DNA from: JAJTHC01 sp044358835
Lineage (GTDB): Bacteria; Cyanobacteriota; Vampirovibrionia; Vampirovibrionales; JAJTHC01
Length of the DNA: 64,000 nucleotides
Assembly (NCBI GenBank): GCA_044358835.1
Contig: JBIKNF010000002.1
Coordinates: 124,001-188,000, forward strand
Direction: 5' to 3'
The notes beneath the pieces are model-generated. The model made no database searches. It saw nothing but the letters and a program-made list of their open reading frames with translations, and was not told the origin of the DNA. This document shows positions 1 to 8,727 of the stretch, one piece after another. Both the position numbers and the translations under genes were made by a program. The first letter of the stretch is position 1. Each line of letters opens with the position of its first letter.

Positions 1-18
1 ACAGACCTTCACCACGCT

Positions 19-1458
19 GTGTGGGACGACCCCACCCAAAACAACCTCATCACCCCTGAATCACCGCAAGCACTGGCTCGGCAAGGGCATGTGCGTGAAT
101 CGGGTTTGTGGGTGCCAAGCATTCCGCAAGACGTGATGAAACACGAACAACAACGCCTGTTTCGCCTGCTCGGTGGTGTGGATACCTATCAGTATAAAGG
201 GCGAGTGTCTAAGCTCTTGGGCATGATGCTGGAAGCGTCGCTCCCCAAAGTCAAAATTGGCGATCTCTGCTTTGTGGAAACCATGGATGGCACCATGAAA
301 GCCGCTGAAGTCGTCGCTTTTCGTGGAGACAAGGCCCAGTTGATTTTGCTCTATAGTGCGGAAGGGATTTTTCAAGGCTCGTGGGTGTTTTCAACAGGCG
401 AAACCACGCAGATTCCCGTAGGCGATTTCTTGCTCGGTCGCTTGGTTTCACCACTCGGTGAACCGATGGATGGAATGCCACTTGACACCAAAGGCGCGAG
501 TTTTGTCAACATCCAAGCCCCTCCCCCTGATCCGCTGGATCGCCCGATTATTGATCAAAAATTTGAAACAGGCGTTCGAGCGATCGACAGCTTGTTGACC
601 ATGGGCAACGGGCAACGCATGGGCTTGTTTGCCGGTTCGGGTGTGGGGAAATCAACCCTTTTGGGTATGATTGCGCGTGAATCAGAAGCGGATGTTAACG
701 TCATGGCCTTGATTGGTGAGCGGGGGCGTGAAGTGAAGGAGTTCATGGAAGAATCCCTAGGGGAAAAAGGCATGAAGCGTTCGGTGCTGGTGTGTGCCAC
801 TGGCGATCAACCGCCCTTGTTGCGGATGAAAGCCTTGCAATCCGCCACAGCGGTAGCCGAATACTTCCGGGGCCAAGGCAAGAAAGTCTTTTTAATGACG
901 GATACGGTCACCCGATGTGCGATGTCTGGGCGAGAAGTGGGCTTGTCAATCGGCGAGCCTCCCACGATGAAGGGGTATCCGCCGTCGATATTTTCATGGT
1001 TACAGGTGGTTTTAGAACGGGCGGGTCGCACAAAGCAGGGGAGCATCACGGCGTTGTATACCACGCTGATGGAAGGCGATGATATTAACGATCCAGTCGT
1101 TGACACGGTGCGCGGTATTGTGGATGGTCACATCTTTTTGTCTCGCAAAGTTGCGGCGCAGAATCATTACCCCGCCATTGACGTGTTGGGCAGTGTCAGC
1201 CGTGTGTTTACCACGGTGTGCGATGAAGAGCATCAGGTTGCGGCGGGTCGCATGCGTGAGCTGATGGCGATTTATAAAGATGCCAAGGATCTCATTGATA
1301 TTGGGGCGTATGAGCATGGGTCGAGTCCGAAAATTGATATGGCGATTCAGTTGATGCCTGAAATCAATCGGTTTTTACGCCAAAAAATCACGGAACCCAT
1401 GCGCATGGAACAAACGCTGGTCATCCTCAAGGATCTGATGCGTAACGTCGATTTATAG
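19..1458 (+). CDS. fliI: Flagellar export ATPase FliI (5' end uncertain)
   Basis: FliI is the F1-beta-like ATPase that energises flagellar type III export at the cytoplasmic face of the basal body. The Walker A motif GSGVGKST lies near residues 206-213. It is followed by the FliI/YscN-type stretch with GLSIGEPPTMKGYPPS and the VRGIVDGHIFLSRK segment. The 479 residues are about 30-40 longer than usual. The frame is open to the left window edge and begins here with GTG, so the protein could start further upstream. Family-like sequence (GRVSKLLG...) starts soon after an internal ATG at 136, which is a good alternative start. fliJ, the usual neighbour, is about 29 kb away. mgtE follows after 73 bp. 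Confidence 0.93.
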   Translation: MWDDPTQNNLITPESPQALARQGHVRESGLWVPSIPQDVMKHEQQRLFRLLGGVDTYQYKGRVSKLLGMMLEASLPKVKIGDLCFVETMDGTMKAAEVVAFRGDKAQLILLYSAEGIFQGSWVFSTGETTQIPVGDFLLGRLVSPLGEPMDGMPLDTKGASFVNIQAPPPDPLDRPIIDQKFETGVRAIDSLLTMGNGQRMGLFAGSGVGKSTLLGMIARESEADVNVMALIGERGREVKEFMEESLGEKGMKRSVLVCATGDQPPLLRMKALQSATAVAEYFRGQGKKVFLMTDTVTRCAMSGREVGLSIGEPPTMKGYPPSIFSWLQVVLERAGRTKQGSITALYTTLMEGDDINDPVVDTVRGIVDGHIFLSRKVAAQNHYPAIDVLGSVSRVFTTVCDEEHQVAAGRMRELMAIYKDAKDLIDIGAYEHGSSPKIDMAIQLMPEINRFLRQKITEPMRMEQTLVILKDLMRNVDL

Positions 1459-1531
1459 CTTTTGCGTCGAGCTTGGGGTATACTGTGTAAGTTGAAGTAA
1501 TCACTTCAAAACTGCCTAGAAAGCTCCCACC

Positions 1532-3031
1532 ATGATGACGCCTGAACATGACGACGAACAGCATATCGGCATCACGACCCCCACTGTCCCTACAGAGCAG
1601 GAGTCGTTGCACGAGCAAGAAGCCCAGATTCGTCAAGAACGCGAAACCCTCAGGGACATCATCTCGGGGCGGGTGCGGGAACATATCTACAAAAAACAAC
1701 CGCGCTTTGTGTTGCGTCAGTACCTCAACACCGTGCATTTCGCCGATATTGCCGATGCCCTAGAAGGTGAGTTGACTTTAGCGGAAGCGTTGGTCTGTTT
1801 AGAAGCGATTTCTCCGACACTAGGGGCCAACATTTTTACATCGCTAGAGCGTGAAACGCAACACCAGTTTATTCTCGCCCTGCCTTCCGTGCGCTTACAC
1901 CGCATTATTCGTTCCATGCCGGCTGATGATGCTGTGGATTTGTTGCAAGAACTGACACTGGAAGAAGCAGGGCGTGTGTTGGGCGAACTTCCGCAAGATG
2001 ATGACACAAAATCTTTGCATGAATTGCTCAAAGAATCCCCCGACACGGCGGTGGGGATTATGTCGACTCATTATGTGAGCTTGGCTGAAAATGCCACTGT
2101 TGGCGATGCCTTGTTATTGCTTCAAAATGCGGATCAACATGATTTTGTGTACTACCTTTATTTGACGGATGAAGACCATGTGCTCAAAGGCGTCTTGAGC
2201 ATTAAAAGTCTGTTGCTCGCCTATAAAACGCCTGAACGCCTGTTGAAAGACCTCGCCTTGGTCGATGATGTGAAACACGTGCATGAAGCCTTTGACCAAG
2301 AACTGGTGGCCAATATCTTCCGTAAATACTATAATTTGCTGGCCATGCCTGTGGTGGATGATGACGATCACTTGCTCGGCATCATCACGCTGGACGACAT
2401 TATTGACGTTATTGATGAAGAATCGCAAGAAGATTTGTACCGTACCTCAGGGATCCGCATTGACGAAGAAGTCGATGAGCAGGATTTGCTCAAGGGTAAG
2501 CCGATTTACGCCTTTCGAGCCAGAATCCCGTGGCTTTCAGTCACGTTGATTGGTCAGTTGTGTGTGGCGAGTATTATTGGGTACTTTCATAACACGGTGT
2601 CTCATACGGTGGCGGCCGTGTCGTTTTTGCCGTTGCTCTGCGGATTGGCTGGCAATGTCGGCACACAAAGCGACACCATCAGCGTTCGAGGCATCGCACT
2701 CGAACTAATCGATGCGAAGAACATCCGCCAGCAAGCGGTGCGTGAAATCCGTGTGGCGTTGATGATTGGGGGCTTGTTTGCCCTCGTCTTGGGCGGAGCG
2801 TCCTTCTTAATGTATGGTCATGTGTTTTTGAGTTTGATTTTGATGGGCTATGTCTTATTGAGCAATTGTATTTCGGCCTTAATGGGCGTGTTGATCCCTT
2901 ATGTGATCAAGTTCGGCTTTAAGCAGGATCCCGCAGGCGTCGGCGGACCTTTTATCACCACGATCATGGATCTGTCGATGTATACGAGCTTTCTGCTTTT
3001 GCTCACCTGGCTTGGCAACAAAATTATTTAA
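1532..3031 (+). CDS. mgtE: Magnesium transporter MgtE
   Basis: MgtE is a Mg2+-gated magnesium channel of the inner membrane. The 499-residue protein has the full family order. An acidic helical MgtE N domain (about residues 50-150, with the AVDLLQEL repeat type) comes first. A CBS pair (about 155-290) ends in the acidic connecting helix IDEESQEDLYR. Five hydrophobic segments follow from about residue 325. The pore signature GNVGTQSDT sits near residue 372. No strong ribosome-binding site precedes the ATG-ATG start, so either Met could be used. It is codirectional with fliI, 73 bp downstream, and may share its transcript. Confidence 0.95.
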   Translation: MMTPEHDDEQHIGITTPTVPTEQESLHEQEAQIRQERETLRDIISGRVREHIYKKQPRFVLRQYLNTVHFADIADALEGELTLAEALVCLEAISPTLGANIFTSLERETQHQFILALPSVRLHRIIRSMPADDAVDLLQELTLEEAGRVLGELPQDDDTKSLHELLKESPDTAVGIMSTHYVSLAENATVGDALLLLQNADQHDFVYYLYLTDEDHVLKGVLSIKSLLLAYKTPERLLKDLALVDDVKHVHEAFDQELVANIFRKYYNLLAMPVVDDDDHLLGIITLDDIIDVIDEESQEDLYRTSGIRIDEEVDEQDLLKGKPIYAFRARIPWLSVTLIGQLCVASIIGYFHNTVSHTVAAVSFLPLLCGLAGNVGTQSDTISVRGIALELIDAKNIRQQAVREIRVALMIGGLFALVLGGASFLMYGHVFLSLILMGYVLLSNCISALMGVLIPYVIKFGFKQDPAGVGGPFITTIMDLSMYTSFLLLLTWLGNKII

Positions 3032-3090
3032 TTTGGCGTTTTGAAGCAATTAAGATATACTAAGTATACTTAAATGATTTTGGAGTTTCT

Positions 3091-4278
3091 ATGTCTGGTG
3101 TAAATGTCAATCTGCCTGCTTGGGTGCAAGGGGTAAGTGAATTTCAACAATTGGGCTTAGTCAATAAAGCGGTCATGACGACCTTTGGTATTGATGTTCC
3201 CTATGTAGCTTTGGCTAAAAATCCAGAAGAGCAAAAAGAACGCATGGTGAGGCAATCCTTGATTCTGGCGTTTATGTTTGGTATGGCACCGCTTCATTCA
3301 ACGTTATTGGCTTACCATTTTGCTAAAAAAATAGATGGGACTCACGACGTCAAAACCAAGAAAAAACTACTCGGCTTAAAATTTGAAGAACTCGCTCACC
3401 TAGATGCGTTTCAAAAAGCCGTAAAAGAACATCTGCCTGAAGCAAAGGATCTTGCCACTGAAGCCATGCGTGTTTCGGTTTTAGAAGCAAAGGGGACTCA
3501 TTTGGCATGGGATTTGGCCGCAGAAGGCGGTTTATTAGCGTCTGTTGGACTGTTGAAGGTTTTGTTTAGTGAATGGCAAACAGGCAATAAACGATTCACA
3601 GGAGAAAAAGGACTTGCCAGTGACTCAGATTTAAATGCCTTATACAAGAAAGAAAAAAAGAAAGATCCTTTTGGTATACCGCACTTCAGAGAACTTGCCA
3701 CTATTCTAGCCGCAACGATTTTATCCTTTCTATTTGGGCAAGGCCTTAAAAAAAGCATGTTAGAGGCCCCCGAAAAACGAAATTTCTTACAGCGACAAAT
3801 GGCTAAACTTGCCCCTCATTTTGATTATAACTTTAGTCAATTCTTAGGGAAGTGGGTTCCCGCTTTAAAGGAAATACCGATGTTGCCTCTTTCTGGCTTG
3901 GCATTGGTGGCTTTTTTATTGAATATGGGGGACATTGCCTCGTCTCGAAGCCCACGGGATTTTAAAGAAAATGCCGTTCGTGGTGGTGCCATTTTTTCTT
4001 CTGTGTTTATTGTTGGACCGACACTGACTTTGCTATTGAATAAGGGTCACACGACGATTGTCAAACTTTTAGAAGCCGAAGCAAAAGCGGGCAAGGCTCC
4101 CGAGCAATTGGTTAAAATTGCTAAAAATTCGGCACTGAAATACATCGGCATTTTTTCGGCTAATTTGGCTCTTATGATTGGAGTCATGTATGGCATCAAT
4201 CAAATGACCAAGCACGATTTAAAAGAAGATCTTAAAAAGCTTAAAAAAGATACTCCTCAAAAAACTAAAACGGCTTGA
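3091..4278 (+). CDS. Unrecognised multi-pass membrane protein
   Basis: I do not recognise this 395-residue protein. By eye it has about six hydrophobic segments: near residues 50-75, 145-160, 200-222, 265-285, 300-320 and 350-370. Lysine-rich hydrophilic stretches lie between them, and the C-terminal tail is strongly basic (KKLKKDTPQKTK). There is no cleavable signal peptide. A -10-like TATACT lies about 30 bp upstream and a GGAG ribosome-binding site precedes the ATG. It converges on hisD, with one base between the two stop codons and no terminator hairpin, so antisense read-through is likely. It may be a lineage-specific inner-membrane protein; no function is claimed. Confidence 0.75.
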   Translation: MSGVNVNLPAWVQGVSEFQQLGLVNKAVMTTFGIDVPYVALAKNPEEQKERMVRQSLILAFMFGMAPLHSTLLAYHFAKKIDGTHDVKTKKKLLGLKFEELAHLDAFQKAVKEHLPEAKDLATEAMRVSVLEAKGTHLAWDLAAEGGLLASVGLLKVLFSEWQTGNKRFTGEKGLASDSDLNALYKKEKKKDPFGIPHFRELATILAATILSFLFGQGLKKSMLEAPEKRNFLQRQMAKLAPHFDYNFSQFLGKWVPALKEIPMLPLSGLALVAFLLNMGDIASSRSPRDFKENAVRGGAIFSSVFIVGPTLTLLLNKGHTTIVKLLEAEAKAGKAPEQLVKIAKNSALKYIGIFSANLALMIGVMYGINQMTKHDLKEDLKKLKKDTPQKTKTA

Positions 4279-4279
4279 T

Positions 4280-5578
4280 TTAATCTTCTTCACGGATCAA
4301 CGCCGAATAGGCATGAGCCGTTAAATGTTCGAGATTCGCCAAGTTCGCCGTCAATTCATTCAAGTAACTGTTCGATGCGGAGACTTCTAAAATGTTTTGC
4401 ACACGCAAGAACGTCATCGGCGAAAGGGACGAACTAAAGCGTGCCGAACCCGAGGTAGGCAGCGTATGGTTTGGACCTGCACAGTAATCCCCATGGGCGA
4501 TTGTGGCGTATTCCCCGACAAATAGCGTACCGTAATGCGTTAATTCGTTTTGACGAGCTTCCACCGCTTTACCGTGCAAGTGCAAGTGTTCAGGGGCGAG
4601 CTGATTGGCAATTTGGATAGACGCATCCAGATCCTTTGTGATGAGAATGACGCTATTTTTCAGACTGCTGACTTTCACAAAAGCAGGTAAGTCCAGTAGT
4701 TTCAGCGCCGATTCCAACTCCGCTTGCAAGGCGTGAGCCACTTGAGCATCATGCGTTAATAACGTAATACGAGCGTCAGGGTCATGTTCGGCTTGCCCAA
4801 GCAAGTCGCTGACGACAAAGCTTAGATTCGCCGTTTCATCCACAATGAGCAAGGCTTCAGAAGGCCCTGCGAGCGAATCAATGCCAATGCGTCCGTTGAG
4901 CTGGCGTTTGGCTTCTACCACAAAGCGATTCCCAGGGCCTACGACCATGTCCATTTTAGGGACTTGCGTCGTGCCGTAGGCGACGGCTGCGAGGGCTTGG
5001 GCACCTCCGATTTTGAAGACACTGGCGACGCCTGCGAGTTGTGCCACATACAAGATTTCATCCGCCGGGTTAGCGCACAACAACACGAGTTCTTTCACGC
5101 CTGCGACTTGGGCGGTGATGGCCGTCATCATGGCAGAAGAAACCAGTGGGTAGCGCCCGGCGGGCACATAGCAGGCCACTTTTTCAACAGGGCGCAACAC
5201 AAAGCCCGTTTTATAACCGTGATGTTCATACAGGCGCGCTTCTTTGGGCAGGGCGTCCATCATTGTTTCACCAAATAAACGAATGTTTGCCACCGCTTCT
5301 TCCAAGGATGCTTTGACCTCTTCAGGGATTCGATCGCACGCCGCTTGCCAGTCTTTTTCGCTCAAGGCGATAGGTTCATTTGGGGCAAGGGCATCGTTAA
5401 AACGCTGGGCCAAGTCATACAGGGCGGTGTCCCCGCGGGTGATGACCTCTTCAATGATGCGTTCAACAGCGTGGGTGGTGGCCAGTTGTTGTGCCTGAGC
5501 TTGCGCGTTTGAAAGACCTTTAACCGTCGTTTCCACATAGGCTTGAACGTCTTTCCTTTCTAAAACTGGAATCATCAT
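4280..5578 (-). CDS. hisD: Histidinol dehydrogenase
   Basis: HisD catalyses the last two oxidations of histidine synthesis, L-histidinol to L-histidine, with NAD+ and Zn2+. The 432 residues match the family length. Visible hallmarks are CYVPAGRYPLVSSAMMTA near residue 135, VVGPGNRFVVEAKRQ near 215, the zinc/catalytic segment GQAEHDPDA, the EHLHLHG motif carrying the active Glu-His pair, and DYCAGPNHTLPTSGSARF near the C-terminus. It is last of three minus-strand genes (rimO, lipoprotein, hisD), 21 bp behind the lipoprotein gene. No other his genes are in the window, so the pathway is dispersed. Its stop lies one base from that of the convergent membrane-protein gene. Confidence 0.97.
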   Translation of the reverse strand: MMIPVLERKDVQAYVETTVKGLSNAQAQAQQLATTHAVERIIEEVITRGDTALYDLAQRFNDALAPNEPIALSEKDWQAACDRIPEEVKASLEEAVANIRLFGETMMDALPKEARLYEHHGYKTGFVLRPVEKVACYVPAGRYPLVSSAMMTAITAQVAGVKELVLLCANPADEILYVAQLAGVASVFKIGGAQALAAVAYGTTQVPKMDMVVGPGNRFVVEAKRQLNGRIGIDSLAGPSEALLIVDETANLSFVVSDLLGQAEHDPDARITLLTHDAQVAHALQAELESALKLLDLPAFVKVSSLKNSVILITKDLDASIQIANQLAPEHLHLHGKAVEARQNELTHYGTLFVGEYATIAHGDYCAGPNHTLPTSGSARFSSSLSPMTFLRVQNILEVSASNSYLNELTANLANLEHLTAHAYSALIREED

Positions 5579-5599
5579 GGTGCGAGTTCTTTCTTAAGT

Positions 5600-6127
5600 T
5601 TAACGAATACGGCTAACGCAGTTATAAAAGGCGGGCTTATGGTGAACTTTCACAAAATAGCCGAGCCATTTATAATCCAATCCGCTTTGCACGAAGCGAA
5701 ACTGTTCTTCCACCCCAACGGCATGTTCTCGAAATGTCAACACATGCACCACATAGGTGGTTTGTTCCGTAAGGCGAGCGTCTTTTTCTTTTAAAAGCAC
5801 CATGCGATCCGCTTCATAGCTTTGAAAATGCCCCAAAAAACGATCCGCACAGTACATCAAATTCAAAAATTGTGTGCGATACACGGGATTTTGAGCCAAT
5901 TCAGGCAACTGCCACGTGTCCAACAAAAATGGGTAGTCCAAGCGTTGCATATGCTTTAGAATTAACGCCATACGAATGCGCAATAAGGCTTCTTCATCAG
6001 GACTTAAGGTTTCATAGCCTTGTAAGGTGCCAGATTTGATAAGGGGGTGTTCTTCTTGCGACGTACAGGCACTGAAGTTCACACAAGCAAGCAATAGAAG
6101 GAGAATCAGTAAAGCGTTTTTAAACAT
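5600..6127 (-). CDS. Small putative lipoprotein
   Basis: This 175-residue protein begins with a short basic start, a leucine-rich hydrophobic core and a lipobox-like FSAC at about residues 18-21. That suggests signal peptidase II processing and a lipid anchor. The mature part is helical and polar, with no family I recognise. A CVSRIR tail gives a C-terminal cysteine. It sits between rimO (75 bp upstream) and hisD (21 bp downstream) on the same strand, so it is probably cotranscribed. The neighbours give no clear hint of role. Confidence 0.75.
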   Translation of the reverse strand: MFKNALLILLLLLACVNFSACTSQEEHPLIKSGTLQGYETLSPDEEALLRIRMALILKHMQRLDYPFLLDTWQLPELAQNPVYRTQFLNLMYCADRFLGHFQSYEADRMVLLKEKDARLTEQTTYVVHVLTFREHAVGVEEQFRFVQSGLDYKWLGYFVKVHHKPAFYNCVSRIR

Positions 6128-6202
6128 GATTAAAGCGTCTTCCTTTCATCAACGTCTACACTTAAAACCTTACCTGAAACTTTACCTGGAACTTCACACG
6201 CC

Positions 6203-7579
6203 TTAAATACAGAGGAGCGTCGGGCTTAAGCTGTCTTCCCATAAAGAAACTATCTCGCCTTTAAGGTCATACGGCGTGACTTGCCCAATTTTCACGGCGA
6301 CGAGGTCTCCGGGAATGATGTTCTGCGAACTTTGTTTAATCAGCACTTGGTTGTCAATTTCAGGAGAATCCCACTGACTACGGCCCACAATTAAGCCAGA
6401 CGCGCGAATTTCATCAATCACCACAGGGATTGTTTGCCCGAGCATGGCCTGATTTTTTCGATAGCTAATGGTTTGCTGCAGTTCCATAATTTCATGGCGA
6501 CGTCGTTTTTTTACGTCTGCAGGGACTTTGTGGGGTAAATCGGTGCTGGCTGCGGTGTCTACATCGCTGTATTCAAACACGCCCAAGCGATCCCATTCCA
6601 CTTGGCGGACGGTTTCTTTCAAGTGTTGGAATTCTTCTTCCGTTTCACCAGGGAAACCCACAATAAAGGTCGTGCGAAGCTTCACCCCAGGAATACTTTC
6701 GCGCACCCACTGGGCCCATTCCACCGTGTCAATAATCGGACGGCTCATGCGTTTCAACATTTCAGGGTGCGTATGCTGAAGCGGGCAATCGAGATATTTC
6801 ACGATGTGTTCCGACTCACGAATGGTGTCCAACAGCTCTTGATTCAAGCGGTTATTGGGGTAGGCGTATAAAAAGCGCAACCATTTTAGACCGTCAATTT
6901 GATTCAGCGTTTTCAACAAAGTAGGCAAATCCGTGTCAATGTCTCGGCCGTAGCTGGTGTTGTCCTGACCAATTAGCACAATTTCGCTGACGCCTTTGGC
7001 AACGAGTTCTCGGACGCTCGCTTCAATGCTGGCGACGGTTCGACTTCTTAAATTGCCCCGCATCGAAGGGATGATGCAAAACTTGCATCGGTAATCGCAC
7101 CCTTCAGAAATTTTGACATAGACGCTGGCCCCCATCGTCACATGACGACGGTGGCGGTCGTCTTGCAGGAGATAGGTTGGATCCTGCTGAATGGCCAACA
7201 CGCGTTCGCCTTGCTGGATTTTTCGCACCACACTGGCGACATCCGCCACTTGATGGGTACCGACTACGGCATCGGCTTCGGGGAATAAATCCAGCAGTTC
7301 GCCTTGAAACTTTTGCGCCAAGCACCCTGAAATCAACAAGCGCTTGCCCCCTTCAGCCAAACGCACCAAGGTTTGGACGCTTTCCTTTTGAGCTTCTTCA
7401 ATAAAAGCACAGGTGTTGACCAACACCAGATCGGCTTGCGCTTCATCGGCCACAATGGTGTGCCCGTCTTGTTCCAAGGAACCGAGCATGGTTTCGGTGT
7501 CGACGAGGTTTTTGGGGCATCCAAGGTGTACAAAGCTAATGTTAAGGGGTTTGTGGGTTTCAGAAGTGGCCGTGGGCAT
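6203..7579 (-). CDS. rimO: Ribosomal protein S12 methylthiotransferase RimO
   Basis: RimO is a radical-SAM enzyme that adds a methylthio group to a conserved aspartate of ribosomal protein S12. The 458-residue protein has the N-terminal UPF0004 domain with the RimO-type motif HLGCPKNLVDTE (about 18-29). Cys in VNTCAF and SGCLAQ supply the auxiliary cluster. The radical-SAM triad CDYRCKFC lies near residue 160, and a C-terminal TRAM domain follows (about 380-450). The GCPKN-LVDTE form separates it from MiaB and from the MtaB at 57809. It leads the minus-strand group with the lipoprotein gene and hisD. Confidence 0.96.
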   Translation of the reverse strand: MPTATSETHKPLNISFVHLGCPKNLVDTETMLGSLEQDGHTIVADEAQADLVLVNTCAFIEEAQKESVQTLVRLAEGGKRLLISGCLAQKFQGELLDLFPEADAVVGTHQVADVASVVRKIQQGERVLAIQQDPTYLLQDDRHRRHVTMGASVYVKISEGCDYRCKFCIIPSMRGNLRSRTVASIEASVRELVAKGVSEIVLIGQDNTSYGRDIDTDLPTLLKTLNQIDGLKWLRFLYAYPNNRLNQELLDTIRESEHIVKYLDCPLQHTHPEMLKRMSRPIIDTVEWAQWVRESIPGVKLRTTFIVGFPGETEEEFQHLKETVRQVEWDRLGVFEYSDVDTAASTDLPHKVPADVKKRRRHEIMELQQTISYRKNQAMLGQTIPVVIDEIRASGLIVGRSQWDSPEIDNQVLIKQSSQNIIPGDLVAVKIGQVTPYDLKGEIVSLWEDSLSPTLLCI

Positions 7580-7696
7580 GCGGGTAGGGTCTCATTTCAC
7601 GATGGGGGATTTTGTTTCATGTATAGTAAAAGTACCACTAACATAAAGTCGCATCAATCTTTTCGTGTGCTTTATATATAGGAAAGTGTCTTTACC

Positions 7697-7717
7697 CCCT
7701 CTCCCTTAGGGAGAGGG
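7697..7717. repeat. 9-bp perfect inverted repeat (CCCTCTCCC / GGGAGAGGG)
   Basis: The two arms, 7697-7705 and 7709-7717, are perfect complements with a 3-nt loop. They are followed by TTGGGGTGAGGG and then by weaker pairings around ACGGG...CCCGT (to about 7760). The spacer separates divergent rimO and the 7827 gene, so a terminator role is not needed. Hairpins of nearly this sequence are dispersed in many bacterial genomes (general knowledge), so this may be a small mobile-type repeat. A pyrimidine/purine-rich block of similar flavour recurs at 17471-17532. Confidence 0.6.
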
Positions 7718-7826
7718 TTGGGGTGAGGGATACGGGATGCCCCGTCATCGCTGGTGTCCCTCCTCCTAACCTCCTCCCCAAGGAAGAAGGAAAAAAACCC
7801 GTTAAAACAGAAGAAAGGAACGCCTC

Positions 7827-8093
7827 ATGGATGTAAATCACAAACGTTTTAGCGAATACGAAAGCGCCTTCAACGCCCTAGCTGAAGACGCTACGCCGTG
7901 GGAAGGCGACAAGCCTGCCCTAGACAGCATGGCGGTTTACCTCTGCCTGTATGGAGACAACGGCCTTGCGGTCGACGATGAGTTCGCCTTGCTCGAAACA
8001 CTAAAAACCCGCACGGCTGAAAACGCCGAAGCCTTATGGCGGATCGATATTGAAGCGGATTACTATCAGGATATTATTTTGTTTGTGAAATAA
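7827..8093 (+). CDS. Small acidic hypothetical protein
   Basis: This 88-residue acidic protein has no signal peptide or membrane segment (sequence begins MDVNHKRFSEYESAFNAL). GAAAGGA lies about 8 bp before the ATG, a good ribosome-binding site. GC content and codon use resemble the conserved neighbours, which supports a real gene. I recognise no family. It stands alone downstream of the 7697 hairpin repeat and upstream of the AT-rich gene at 8188, and shares no operon with rimO, which diverges. Confidence 0.6.
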   Translation: MDVNHKRFSEYESAFNALAEDATPWEGDKPALDSMAVYLCLYGDNGLAVDDEFALLETLKTRTAENAEALWRIDIEADYYQDIILFVK

Positions 8094-8187
8094 TAGTGAA
8101 AGGGCTTCCAAGAAGTGATTTCTCTGTTTTAATATCTACAGATACTTTCTCTTTATTTATAAAAATACATAAGTTCTATTAGTTATA

Positions 8188-8727
8188 ATGAAACTTCAAA
8201 CGTCTGCTCCTATATCTTTTCCCTTGTCTACTTTATCCCATAAGCGGCTTACAAATACGGGTCGTGTTGGGGGCAATTTCTTTGCAGACTTCCCATTTCG
8301 ACATATTCCTCTTCTATGTGCTAATCGTGGTAAACCTTCACAAAATCTGCTACTTCTGTTCCCTGAAAATCCAGGAAAGATTAACATTACGCAGTTACGC
8401 AACATTTTACTCCTAACAAACTTAGACCGTTGGCCTGAGTGGATGAGGTCTTGTATAGTTGTCTGTTCTAGCAGTTCTGAACAAATAAGTGTTACAAAAA
8501 TAATGCGTGATCCTTTGACTAAGCAAGCCATTGTAGAGTTATGTTATAGATTAACGCAGAATGAGCAAAATAGATGTTTAGAAATAGTCCGTGCAGGAAA
8601 GACTGTGAATAAAAGTACTGACACGTCCGATAAATTTCAAGCAGTTTTAACCGAATACGGCATCCCTAACATTACTAGCGTTTCTGAACTTTGTGCACAC
8701 ATTGAAAATTTGAATTCAAAATCTTAA
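8188..8727 (+). CDS. AT-rich orphan gene, stop overlapping that of dnaX
   Basis: This 179-residue protein has a Ser/Thr/Pro-rich N-terminus (MKLQTSAPISFPLSTLSHKR). The middle is hydrophobic but not clearly transmembrane (LLLLFPENPGKINITQL). The C-terminal half is mixed and helical. No family is recognised. The DNA is noticeably richer in A+T than dnaX or the 7827 gene. The plus-strand TAA (8725-8727) and the minus-strand TAA of dnaX (8724-8726) share the palindrome TTAA. No clear ribosome-binding site precedes the ATG. It may be a fast-evolving or acquired lineage-specific gene. Confidence 0.55.
   Translation: MKLQTSAPISFPLSTLSHKRLTNTGRVGGNFFADFPFRHIPLLCANRGKPSQNLLLLFPENPGKINITQLRNILLLTNLDRWPEWMRSCIVVCSSSSEQISVTKIMRDPLTKQAIVELCYRLTQNEQNRCLEIVRAGKTVNKSTDTSDKFQAVLTEYGIPNITSVSELCAHIENLNSKS

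Noticed and set aside
807..1106. Open frames antisense to fliI (and similar long antisense frames throughout)
   Set aside because: They overlap strongly supported genes, have no family motifs or ribosome-binding sites, and arise from codon bias.
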